This document shows, piece by piece, positions 48,249-59,554 of a DNA stretch of 64,000 nucleotides. A program made the position numbers and the translations under genes. Numbering within the stretch: position 1 is the first letter of the stretch; the number at the start of each line of letters is the position of its first letter. The notes beneath the pieces were generated by a model. The model was not told where the DNA came from. It searched no databases and saw only the letters and a list, made by a program, of their open reading frames with translations. The stretch covers positions 62,572,228-62,636,227 of the forward strand of contig OX638369.1 in NCBI GenBank assembly GCA_951812925.1, in the 5' to 3' direction. The stretch is from Calliopum simillimum (Eukaryota > Arthropoda > Insecta > Diptera > Lauxaniidae).

Positions 48249-49157
48249 TAGGGGAGAGTCACCGGTTATGAGACACCTCCGGGTATGAGACAGTCGATTT
48301 TTTCTATGATGCAAAACCAATATTGCCAATCTGACTACTGTCGAACTGTCTTCTTGCTATGACCAAGTTTTTAAGCGAACACCGAAGTGAAAAGATCTAT
48401 TGCTTTTTTAAGTTATACACCTCAGGTCGCAACTCGACTGTAAAAAGTTTTTTATGATCTTTTTGAAAGTGTTATATTTTGGATTTAATCAACTGGAAAT
48501 GGGAAGTGTCATGCGTTAGCGTTTAGTGTCTTATATCTACTTTGTGATACGATTTGGGTATGTGCAAATATAAATGGCTTAAACATTTTTTTTAGCTATT
48601 CTTAAAAGGTGTCATGTATCCGGGTACGGACACATCATGTATCCGGGAATGAGACATTTTTTTTTCGAACCCAAATCGTGTGCAACTGTCAAATATCGAC
48701 ATTTATATAATTATTCATGTATTTACGTACAGTTATGGTGTTTTCTAATTTAAATGGCATTTTTAAAGGTGTCTCATACCCGGATACAAAATTTGTAACG
48801 ATATAGACATTTTTTCTTTCGAACCAAAATCTAGTGCAACTATCAAATATCAATATTAATGTAACGAAAAATGAATTAAAATTTGTGCTAACACACAGTC
48901 ATGGGGTTTTTATTTCATATTTTCTGAATTTCATTGCAGTTTTCTAGGTGTCTCATACTCGGATAAAAATTTTAAATTGCAAAAAAAAGTAGTTAGAAAA
49001 TTGGCCATAACTTTTGAATGTGATGAAATAACTTTCTACGTCCTTCAGAAGTTGTGTGCATTTCTTACCTTTTGAACGATATATAAAACACCTGAAACGG
49101 TTTGACCAGTTATGGCTCATAAACAAAACCCGTCTCATACCGGGATACATTCCCTTA
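48249..49157. mobile_element. Probable MITE inside the hAT element
   Basis: Left end TAGGGGAGAGTCACCGGTTA and right end (complement) TAAGGGAATGTATCCCGGTA, both leading into TATGAGAC. Inside, GTCTCATACCCGGATAC-like boxes recur near 48285, 48612, 48640, 48773, 48948 and 49130. No target duplication identified, so the boundaries are tentative. Confidence 0.55.
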
Positions 49158-50796
49158 CCAAATATATCTTTGTCTAGTTTTCCCCTTTTCAAGAAATACT
49201 ATTTTTTTTTGCGACGTACTATATTTTTTTAAAGCTTTTTCTGAAAAATACTATATTTTACTGAAAAAATGTTGGTAACCCTAGTTGGGTTCTCTGATTT
49301 TTATAAAAATTCACAGAGATGTTCTAAGTGCTTAGCATGGAGACCTCTCATTATTAGTTTTGCGAAAAAAAAATTTTTTTCCAAGTTATGGGCATGGAAA
49401 TTCAGAGTGTCCAAGTGGTGTTTTTGCGAAAAATCGATGCAATTTTTTTTCTAAGACCCGCCATTTTGTCAAAAATAAATTTTTTAATTTTTTTTTTCGG
49501 ATTCTTGAGGCATTTTAAACGTTAATTTATTTTCCATTTTTAAATTTGGAAAATTTTGAAAATTTACAAAATGGCGCCCATTTTTTGAAAAATCTTAAAA
49601 GTTGATTATCTCAAAATAATGTTCTTTTTATTTTTTTTTTACGAAAAGGTGAATGAAATACAAACATTTTGTAGAAGACTTATTTTGCGCTAAATTGCTG
49701 CGAGAGCCACAGGAACTTTTTTTCTAAAAAGTCAAGTGACAATTTTTTTAACTTTGTTTTGTGCTTTCATTTACACCCACTAGGTGGCCAAAATAAAAAA
49801 TTTCAAAGTAGAAGGATATAACTTCCATTACTTAGAAAATAAAAGCTATACCAAAAAGACCAATATTTCCTTTATGAATCATAAAAATAAGTAATGACGA
49901 AATGACGGCCATGTTTTGAAAAATCTTAAAATCAATTTTCCATAAACAATTTTTTTATTTTTTTTTTACTTAAGTGTTTTGAAAAACGAATGTTAATCAT
50001 AACCTTTCAAAAGATTTCATTAAAAAAACTTTTAAGAAAAAAAATTTTTTTTTTTTTTTGGAAAATTGATTTTTAAGATTTTTCAAAACATGGCCGTCAT
50101 TTCGTCAATACTTATTTTTATGATTCATATAGGAAATATTGGTTTTTTTGGAAGTTATATCCTTGCATTTTGAAATTTTTTTTTTTTGGCCACCTAGTGG
50201 GTGTAAATGAAAGCACAAAACAAAGTTAAAAAAATTGTCACATGACTTTTCAGAAAAAAAGTTCCTGCGGCTCTCGCAGCAATTTAGCGCAAAACAAGTC
50301 TTCTACAAAATGTTTGTATTTCATTCACCTTTTCGTAAAAAAAAATAAAAAGAACATTATTTTGAGATAATCAACTTTTAAGATTTTTCAAAAAATGGGC
50401 GCCATTTTGTAAATTTTCAAAATTTTCCAAATTTAAAATGGAAAATAAATTAACGTTTAAAATGCTACAAGAATCCGAAAACAAAAATTTAAAAAATTTA
50501 TTTATGACAAAATGGCGGGACTTAGAAAAAAAATTGCATAGATTTTTCGCAAAAACACCAATTGGACACTCTGAAGTTCCATGCCCATAACTTGGAAAAA
50601 AATTTTTTTTCGCAAAACTAATAATGAGAGGTCTCCCTGCTAAGCACTTAGAACATCTTTGTGAATTTTTATAAAAATCAGAGAACCCAACTGCAAATTT
50701 CGAAAAAAGTGAGATGATAAACTACAATATATATGACATAAAACCTCATACCAAGAATTTTATTTGCATCTGTTTTAGTGGCCGAAAATTGGTGAT

Positions 50797-50840
50797 TCAG
50801 TTTCAAGTGTTTTTAGTTGCGAATGTTATGCACAGCACTG
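50797..50840. repeat. Second Tc1-type terminal sequence
   Basis: TGCACAGCACTG ends at 50840, followed by TATA. It is the exact 12-bp complement of the Tc1 left tip at 45172, and the preceding TAGTTGCGAATGTTA parallels TAGTTGCAAATGTGTTG at 47078. Either it closes the fold-back F4 or belongs to a second Tc1-family copy. Confidence 0.6.
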
Positions 50841-50844
50841 TATA

Positions 50845-51640
50845 TATGATTTAAGTAAAAAAATTAAATAATTCTAAATAAGTTTTAAAACTTGAACTGG
50901 AAATTTTAAAGAACACATTCACCACCCATTGCTAAAAAAAAGTCATATGGAGCAGGAGCTACACGGACTTGAGTTTACAAAATATGAGTACCGAAAACAG
51001 AGCTAAGATTCTTATAGATAAGTCTCCAAGTAACATGAAAGTGAATACTGCCAGGATTTGCGGCATTCCTTTTTTCTCGTTTATACCATAACTCCCGTTT
51101 ATATAAGATTAGATTTAGATTTAGATTTGTTATCCCCGGAAATTTTGCAATTCGGTATTGAAATAGAAGGAAGGATATTAAAAGCTTGTTTTTAAGTGGG
51201 CGCAGCACTACCTGCACGCGAAACTAAGATGGGGAACTCTTCATTCCATTGGGCTCAAAAAAACACCCTATATATTTGTTTAAAAGAATGTTGGCAACCA
51301 TATCTGCAATATTCAACAATGATCCACAAATCTTGCACTTATTCTTTATTTTTTTTTTTTGTCCGAACAACGATTGTCACTTGATCCTTTTTGACTTTAT
51401 TTTATATTGAAACAAATGAAATTGCACTTTTAGTTTGTGAAAAAAATTTCTTGACAAACTGTAAGGGACTAAAAAGTAAATAATTAAAAAAAAAGGGAAA
51501 CAATCAGCGCGCACTTCAAAATTTGAGCTGGAGAAAAAGACACGATTTCAAGTTTTAAAAAAGAAGCACACAAGAACAACCAAGATCCTTCGAACCGTTA
51601 CAAATAGCAACAAATTCACTTCACTGATAAAAAAAACGGA
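50845..51640. other. No gene seen
   Basis: Mixed AT-rich sequence between the nested elements and the CAA-rich stretch. No coding sequence recognised. Confidence 0.35.
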
Positions 51641-51649
51641 ACAAAAACA

Positions 51650-52010
51650 ACTAAAATCGGTAAAAGGATTTTGGCGCTTTTTTTTTAATCTGAAATTTTT
51701 TACTTCTTTCGATTTGATTTTTCTCGTTTTTTTTTTTACTGTTCCGTTTGTTTTTCGTTCCGTTGCTGTTGTAACACGTTGGCTGTTGCTCGTGCGAAAC
51801 TGTTGCCGTTGTAAGTCGTTTCTTGCTACTGTTTTTTGTTGTGCTCTCGTCCTGCATGAAGGATCGTGGTCTCCTTTCGTTGTTGTTTGTGTCTTGCCAT
51901 CGATGATGTTGTTGTTGTTATTGCAATGTATGTTATGAACGATGCTGATGTTGATGCTTAACTTGAGCTTTCTTTGTGTTGCTGCAGTTACTTTTGCTGT
52001 TGTTGTTGTT
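51650..52010 (-). other. CAA/CAG-rich stretch, possible 5' UTR exon
   Basis: On the minus strand this is dense in CAA, CAG and AAC triplets (ACAACAACAACAACAGC near 52005), like long untranslated leaders of fly developmental genes. It lies about 9 kb upstream of the Bruno ATG on the same strand. An open frame at 51651-51857 (Lys/Asn/Ser/Thr-rich) is compositional. No splice sites or promoter are firmly identified. Confidence 0.3.
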
Positions 52011-52019
52011 GTTGCTATT

Positions 52020-52640
52020 TTATTAACTTACTTCCACACAGCCATACAAACGCTTACACGAACATAAGCTTTTTTTTATTGACAATCATGGATATTCTAT
52101 CGCACGGTAGAACAATTCAAACAAAAGTTTGCTCCGAATATACTCAAAATGTACTAGAAATACTCTGAAAGTTCCAAAAATCAATCCGTTGTACTTAAGC
52201 GGCGCTGGGCAAAACGGAGCCCGAGGACAGCCTTGTACCAAAGAGAGGACATTTTGCGTATCTTTTCGTACAGGATAAAACGAGACAAAAAATAAGTTAC
52301 ATGTATGGGCCTATCCGAAAATAATCTTCCCTTATCTGATCCAAGTTTTTAGAAATTTTTTTTTCTATAACCAAATGTGTATAATGAATATTCCTATAGA
52401 TGAACAAAAAAATTTTGACATAACGGGCATTTTACCTGAAATTTTAGCGTTTTTTGTTTCGGTATGGGGAGCTCAAATTAAAAAACATCGTCAACAAAGT
52501 CGTTTTATTTTTAATCAAGGAATTCGCTTGAATTTTTTTGAAAATTTTAGGACCTGTTATGTGGGCGTAATGAGCTATTTAGACTTTTTAACACATTCCC
52601 TTACAGTGTGCTACAAACGATTTTCCTGAATTTTACTTGT
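52020..52640. other. No gene seen
   Basis: Includes an 84-codon plus-strand frame at 52375-52629 with no recognisable domain. Not called. Confidence 0.35.
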
Positions 52641-54770
52641 AGTGTAGGCAAATTAGGTAAAAACAGGTATTCATTTCTAATTTTGTTGAACATGCACCGA
52701 TTTTGATCCGACCGGGCTCATTTTGTTCGTAATAAAATTTAAAACAAAACCAACGCATTAGTTTTTTCCGGCCTTTCCCCAAAATTTGTTTAGTCCCCCG
52801 TGAACCCTCAAAAGCGGATAAATTCAATAAAACTGTTCTAAAATGCTTAAAAATGGAAAGTTATGCTATTCACGGAGTTCTCTAGATTGCTGAATCCAAA
52901 TATGATGTTGGAAAACGAAAAAAGTCAAAATGGCGCCCGGAAAACTGCGTATATACCAATTTTAAGCACCAAAAATGGGAAAAAATCGTTACAGGGGGTT
53001 TTAGCCTAGAAGTCCTGTTACATTGAATGAATTTATACGGTCGGTGTGGGATATTGTTTTTTATACTATAAAAAGTAAAGTTTACCAAAAATTTTTTTGT
53101 GTTTTTGATTTGTTTATTATTTAAGCAATAACTATAAAAAGTTAATACAACTCAAAATTAAAAATATTTGTAACATTTTGCAAACCATTTTTTCTAAACT
53201 AATTTGAGGTCGCTGAACACGAAAAACTCAATTATTTTTTTTTTTCCTTGCGGCCGTTCCCGAGTTATTCGTTAATTTATATTTTCGAGGTTATAGCTTC
53301 ATATACATCAATATATTTCTATGACGCCAAATTCGATCAATTTTATTTTTCCACGTTTACAAAGAGTGATTAATGGCGCTTCTAACAAGTATACCAATGA
53401 TTATGCTTCGAACAAAATTGACTGAGTTATAGCAGAAAAAAGTTTGAAATTTTACAAATTTTTGAAATTTTTCACATCAACTTCAAATGAAACATTTGGT
53501 TTTTGGCATATAAATTTTTTTAATACTTGTTTTTTAGTAATTTTATTAAATGGCGCATATGATTGCAAACATTTTAAGCCTATGTTGAGCAAAATCGAAT
53601 GAAACTTCCAAAAGATATTAAGGTTTTAGTGCAATAAGGAAGATGTGAGAATTTTCGAAATGTTCGGCCAGAGTTTACAGATCCAATTTTTCAGCCTCCA
53701 GATAGGACACCCTACACTTATTGAACACTTTAAAGATGTTTTAAGTAACTTCTAATCATTCTCTGTAGAAGAACATTGCGGATTGTATCAAAAATATTAA
53801 TTTTTTAAAGAAATCGAAATTTCCCCATTGCACTAAAACCCTAATATCTTTTGGAAATTTCATTCGATTTTGCTTAATATATGCTTAAAATGTTTGCAAT
53901 CATATGCGCCATTTAATAAAATTACTAAAAAACAAGTATTAAAAAAATTTATATGCCAAAAACCAAATGTTTCATTTGAAGTTGATGTGAAAAATTTCAA
54001 AAATTTGTAAAATTTCAAACTTTTTTTTGCTATAACTCAGTCAATTTTGTTCGAAGCATAATCATTGGTATACTTGTTAGATCGAATTTGGCGTCATAGA
54101 AATATATTGATGTATATGAAGCTATAACCTCGAAAATATAAATTAACGAATAACTCGGGAACGGCCGCAAGGAAAAAAAAAAATAATTGAGTTTTTCGTG
54201 TTCAGCGACCTCAAATTAGTTTAGAAAAAATGGTTTGCAAAATGTTACAAATATTTTTAATTTTGAGTTGTATTAACTTTTTATAGTTATTGCTTAAATA
54301 ATAAACAAATCAAAAACACAAAAAAATTTTTGGTAAACTTTACTTTTTATAGTATAAAAAACAATATCCCACACCGACCGTATAAATTCATTCAATGTAA
54401 CAGGACTTCTAGGCTAAAACCCCCTGTAACGATTTTTTCCCATTTTTGGTGCTTAAAATTGGTATATACGCAGTTTTCCGGGCGCCATTTTGACTTTTTT
54501 CATTTTCCAACATCATATTTGGATTCAACAATCTAGAGAACCCCGTGAATAGCATAACTTTTCATTTTTAAGCATTTTAGAACAGTTTTATTGAATTTAT
54601 CCGCTTTTGAGGGTTCACGGGGGACTAAAGAAATTTTGGGGAAAGGCCGGAAAAAACTAATGTGTTGGTTTTGTTCTAAATTGTATTACGAACAAAATGT
54701 GCCCTGTCGGATCAAAATCGGTGCATGTTCAACAAAATTAGAAATGAATACCTAATTTGCCTGCACTATT
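52641..54770. mobile_element. Fold-back element F5 (2.1 kb)
   Basis: The longest palindrome here: arms 52641-53635 and 53826-54770 with a 190-bp spacer. Outer ends TAGTGTAGGCAAATTAGG and CCTAATTTGCCTGCACTA. The left arm has an extra segment of about 43 bp near 53335-53380. Mirrored 68-codon frames (52882-53088 minus and 54330-54536 plus) are near-identical products of the symmetry, not genes. A TAG start and TA flanks leave the superfamily open. No target duplication found. Confidence 0.88.
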
Positions 54771-54774
54771 GAGA

Positions 54775-57400
54775 ATATTTCGAATTTATGTATATCCTAC
54801 TTCTGAAATTTGCGCTCTCCCGTATATTATTGGAAATCTTGATTTTCCCGAAATTTTCAGGTAAACCGACTGCACCAGTAATAGTCGAAAAGTTTCGAAA
54901 AACATCTAAAATATCGGTTAATATTTAAAATTTCAGTAAAATTCCAAAAACATGGAAATATGTACATAGGACCAGTAAAAGTTCAAAAGTATTGATAAAC
55001 ATCTAAAATTTCGGTATGAATCTAAAATTATCTATATACATATATTGAAATTATATCGAAGAAATCGAAAAAAATTCAAGTACATCGGAAACATCTAAAA
55101 TATTCGTAAAAGTCCAAAAATACTAAAAGTATCGGAAAAAGTATAAAAAAATCTAAAATATCGGTAAAAGTCCAAAAATATCGAAAATATTTTACGTAAT
55201 TTCTAACTTATTTCTCTTTTTAATAAGCCATTGCAAGGCTTTTCTTGCTAAAACGATGCCCACTATGTAAATTTGTTTCGACCATTTTTTTTGGACTCAA
55301 AGTGAGGTAAAATGGCGAGCAATCAGAGAAGGTCAAAGACTTCATATATTTTTAGAAAATAGATGTTTTTAGTACCAGAAAGTGTTTGTGGCATTAAATC
55401 CCAGTAAGATATATTTTCCTTCACTTCATCAATGCATATTTGCCCCACTGTATGACACAAATGATGTGTCAAACACCTATGCTGCGAAGTGAGTAAATGT
55501 GTTTGTGTGTTCGATTGGCTGTGTGTATTTTGTGTCAATATTGTTTCGTTTTATCGCAGAGATTCTGTTTTTTTTAACTTGTTTTTGTTGTCACCTAGTA
55601 AATCTATTCATTCATCCATTGGATATTCGTTATTGGGTATCTTTTTCTATTTATCTGCTTTTGTGTGGATTTTTCTCATTTAATTTTTCGATTTCATTTT
55701 CATTCTTTCACTCTGTGATGTCCCTTTCATTTTAGTTGTTCCAAGGCAACAGCTTTTGGTGATTTTAATTTGGTGCCCAGCGTGAGATTTTATTTCGTTT
55801 TAATTAATTCCTAATTACGTTAATACAAAAGAAAAATCAATATAATAAATAAGTCACTCAACATACAAGGTGTCTTATTAAAAGCCAGTCAGAGTGTTAT
55901 GTTAAGCCATGCTATAAAAATACTTCTGTCAGTATATCATATTGAAGTTTATTTCTGCATCAGAGGTTCCACGTCTTATTAAAATTTGTTAAATTTCATA
56001 TAAAACTTACAGAAGCGATTCATTGCATTTGTGTACAACTTTTTTTGCAACAGACTCAACATGATGTTATGTCAATGCTGACCTGGGACATATTTTTCAC
56101 AACTATATAGGTACTGCCAGGGTTATGTATTAGAAACTGTTATTGTATACGGTTATTGGTCTGGCTAACGATAAAACCAATTTATTCAAATTTAAAAGCG
56201 AGAGGTGATCATATGGGAAGATTTCTAAGAGGAGAGATTGACTAGTATGGTTGCTCCAAATATGTCAGCTAGAAAGAATTGATAAGTGGTTTTCTTTGAC
56301 ATTGTTAAAATTAAATACCATTCGTTACATTAACAGTTTAAACCGATTAACTCCATCAGAAGTATTTATTAGCGTAAGAAATTCCACGCAGTCATTCCCA
56401 AAATCGAAATGCTTAGCTTCTTCAAGTTTTTTCTTGTATGGGATGAGGAACACTCTTATGTCGATATATATCTATATATTGCCCATTGCTAGTAGAAATC
56501 ATTATTTGTATGAAATTAACTATTTCAAAAAACTCGCTAAATATTATGAAGAGAACAGGAAAACGGATATATCTATATCGACTAAGGTGGGTATAAAGTA
56601 CTGACATATATATATTCAAACCAATTTTGGGAAAACTTCCACTTCAAAGAATTACCCATACACATAAGTGCATGTGTGAAATGAAACTAAAGTTTACTGA
56701 CCTTTCTGGTTTTCTCTAATTTGACATTCATATGACATGAACGTTAAAATGATTCCTTAAGTATTTATTACCTACTGCACTAGTCTTTCCCAAATATGAT
56801 GAACCGCTCGTGTGATTTATAGCTAGCGAGCGACGCTTGTCTAAGGATTCTTATCTAATGCAACTATCTAGCAGTTGCCTAGATACGCATACACACTCGT
56901 ACGTCTGTCTGCATACATTTGTCTTCTTGTTTATTTGTTACACTCGTTCAGATATTTTGAGTATAAACAAATATCTTTGGTTTATTTTTTATCTTTTGCA
57001 CTTGTGGTTGTTTTGCTTTTGTTTTCTTTTTATGAATTTTATTTTAAATATGTGTGGGTGTTCTACCTATATCGTGGTTCACATGAATAAACTTTTGTAA
57101 ATCTTTTTATAATTTTATTTGAAACTGTTGCTGCTTCAGTGGCTGTGGTTGTGGTAAATGGTGGTGTTGTTGCTGCTGATTTTGTAAGGTGTTACAGGCA
57201 GACATATGCATTTACTCTTATGAGTTTTAAATTTTTATCGCGAAGGTAAGAGTGCGTTCAAAAAGCGCGTAACTGTGTGCAAAAGTTATATTTTTTAATA
57301 GCAATTGTTTCAATTTATTTTTTCTTAAGTAGGGGTATAAATCCAAAGATAGAAAGCTGTTTTTTTATTTTTTCTTGTTGGGCTAAATAAACTGGATGTA
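54775..57400. other. No gene seen; degenerate short repeats at the left
   Basis: 54880-55190 has loosely repeated AACATCTAAAATATCGG and AAAGTCCAAAAATA boxes, a decayed tandem array. 57130-57180 reads Gln/His-rich on the minus strand after a possible acceptor, but no donor follows. Other frames (55489-55735, 56251-56604, 56837-57100) have no recognisable domains. Confidence 0.4.
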
Positions 57401-57406
57401 TACCTA

Positions 57407-58292
57407 TGGGTCGTTCCACGGTGGATTTTCATTCAAAAATTTTTTTGACCCGAATTATTTTTTTTCGCATTCTTTGACTCAAAATAAAGGACACGTATTT
57501 TTTCTTTTCGTCAGGATGTGCACATTTCTCAAGTTATGAATTTTTCAATTTTTCAATTTCAAAAAAAGTTCCTCTTTATACTTGCCAATATGCAAAAGAA
57601 ACATTTAATTAACAATGTATCAAAACATTTCCCAGGGCGAACGCACATGTTAAAAAATTCATTGCAGCCACAATTCTTGACGATCCATTCTGAAATTTTG
57701 AGGGTATCTGCAAAAGTGTTAAGAAAATATTTTCCCTCAAAAAAATCGAAAAAAAAACAGTGCCAAATTTGAAAAAAATTAATTTGTTTAGGAAAATGTC
57801 ATTTTTTTTTATAAACAATTGGTTGGATCGATTTGTAATATCCTTCATTCGAAAGCTGAGAAAAAAAACATACATTTCATCATGTTTTGATACATTGTTA
57901 ATTAAATGTTTCTTTTGCATATTGGCAAGTATAAAGAGGAACTTATTAATTTTTCCTCTGCCTCTAATATTGTTAAATTTTTATATTTATATCGTAATCA
58001 ATGCTACAAAAATTTTAGTGCTGAGAAGTAACACTGAACTACCAAAATGTATATTAAAATAACCATAGTATTGTATATTATTGTAAAAATTGGTTAAATA
58101 AAATTGAATTGAAATTGAATTAAAGAGGAACTTTTTTTGAAATTGAAAAATTGAAAAATTCATAACTTGAGAAATGTGCACATCCTGACGAAAAGAAAAA
58201 ATACGTGTCCTTTATTTTGAGTCAAAGAATGCGAAAAAAAATAATTCGGGTCAAAAAAATTTTTGAATGAAAATCCACCGTGGAACGACTCA
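57407..58292. mobile_element. Fold-back element F6
   Basis: Outer ends TGGGTCGTTCCACGGTGG and complement with TA flanks (57405-57406, 58293-58294). Arms match through CAGGATGTGCACATTTCTCA and GCCAATATGCAAAAGAAACA. The right arm is split by a small retroposon at 57945-58120. Noncoding. Confidence 0.82.
57945..58120 (+). mobile_element. 5'-truncated retroposon inside F6
   Basis: A 176-bp insert flanked by an exact 13-bp duplication TAAAGAGGAACTT (57932-57944 and 58121-58133). It ends in an (AATTG)n-type tail, AAATTGAATTGAAATTGAAT. The target duplication length and simple 3' tail indicate a non-LTR insertion. Too short to classify. Confidence 0.82.
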
Positions 58293-58294
58293 TA

Positions 58295-58725
58295 TGTAGA
58301 TGAAATTGGACGAGTTTATGTTCGAAAAATCGGTATATCTCAAGAAGTAATACGAGTCCCACTCTAAATTTAACGGATAATTAAACAGAATAGAATAGAA
58401 AATTTGTGTTAAAAAATGTAGCAAAATAAAAAGACACCAACATTGAAAAAATCGCATTGTTTACTTTGTTGCAAGTTAATTATCATTAGTTTTAGCTGAA
58501 AAAAAAAAAAAAAAATTTACATAATTCAAAATTCAAAAATTTACACCGAGACCATTTTTTCCTATAGCTCATAGTTACTGAGATAAGTGCATTACAAAAA
58601 AAAAAAAAGTGCTTTCCCAAACCGTGAAAATTGAAAAAATTTTAACTCTGTTAATTTTCACCAAACGATCATTTGTAACAGACAATCATTAAAAAATTAT
58701 AGAAATAAAATCAATTTTCAATGTG
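58295..58725. other. No gene seen
   Basis: AT-rich with A runs at 58498-58515 and 58597-58608. Confidence 0.35.
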
Positions 58726-59553
58726 TAGGGTTGAACGGGGTTAAATCGCCACGAGGTTAAACAACCAATTGCCTCTAATTTTTTTCTAATAAAATCGAAT
58801 CGAACGGCCGTTGGTACAGTAGATAGAGATCGATACATCGATACAACGCAACTTTGGCAAAAGGTTACACTACCGCACGTGTGTTATAACCTGAGTTCTG
58901 ACGAAAGAAAGATTTGACGCGTCCTCGCCGCAATATTTTCAGTCGACATAAGTTCAAAATTCTACAAATCAGTGAAGTGCAGAAAAAAGGTAAGTGTTTT
59001 CTAAGAGCAGAATTACATGCTGAATCCAAATCTGTTATTAGTTTTACAAAATTTAAATTTGTTAAAAAGTTATTCGCCTTAAAATAAAAAAAATCGCGTG
59101 GGGTAAAATAACCAGAAGGAGAAACAGGCATTGGCGACCATGGTAAGGTTGGAAAAAAAGATTCTAAAGAAATTTTCTGAGCAAAAAAACCAAGACACGT
59201 CAGCCAAAAAACAATACTCGTCGCTCCAAAAGTGGTCGTCCAAGGAAAGTAGTATACGTTGAGGAAAGTGACGCCAGCGATTAATGAAGCTCAAGAGAAA
59301 CTTTTTCAAGTTAATTTTGTTCTTTTGTAACGTTTTGTAAAATTTAAAAAAAAAAAAACCCTTAAAATAACATCCATTTTACATTTTTTGTTCAAATGTA
59401 AATGCCGGATAAACAATGCGAGTTAGAAAAAAAAATTTTGTAACAAAACGTTGAACGAACCAGGAACAGTTGAAATTTTCAAATTATTATCGTAAACAAA
59501 GTTTTTACAGAGTGCCAAACACAAAAGTGGTTGTTTAACCTCGTTCTATCCTA
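58726..59553. mobile_element. Possible MITE with TAGGGTTGAACG ends
   Basis: Left end TAGGGTTGAACGGGGTTAAA with a nearby GAGGTTAAACAACCA; right end TTTAACCTCGTTCTATCCTA with TGGTTGTTTAACC. The terminal inverted match has a few mismatches. Flanking octamers differ. A 41-codon plus-strand frame from 59140 (MVRLEKKILKKFS) is not supported as a gene. Confidence 0.5.
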
Positions 59554-59554
59554 C

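Larger units (their letters stand above)
47218..49283 (+). mobile_element. hAT element (2,066 bp) inside fold-back F4
   Basis: Ends TAGGGTTGCCAAC and GTTGGTAACCCTA, flanked by an exact 8-bp duplication GTTGGGTT (47210-47217 and 49284-49291). Removing it restores the F4 arm. Both subterminal regions are rich in TACTATATTT boxes in both orientations, typical transposase-binding arrays. It carries only a scrap of transposase and a further inserted repeat, so it is nonautonomous. Confidence 0.88.
47183..50726. mobile_element. Fold-back element F4, split by a hAT insert
   Basis: The palindrome has left arm 47183-47217 plus 49292-49945 and right arm 50058-50726. Matching marks: ATCATCTCACTTTTTCG at the far left against CGAAAAAAGTGAGATGAT at the right; GTTCTAAGTGCTTAGCA against TGCTAAGCACTTAGAAC; ATGACGGCCATGTTTTG against its complement. 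Arms are about 690 bp with few differences. The spacer is about 110 bp. It is noncoding. Confidence 0.82.

Noticed and set aside
52375..52629. 84-codon plus-strand frame
   Set aside because: No domain or related copy visible; insufficient support.
52882..54536. Two near-identical 68-codon proteins on opposite strands
   Set aside because: They are mirror products of palindrome F5; no domain and no codon bias support a gene.
57130..57180. Gln/His-rich microexon on the minus strand
   Set aside because: A possible acceptor precedes it, but no donor follows and the stretch is simple-sequence.
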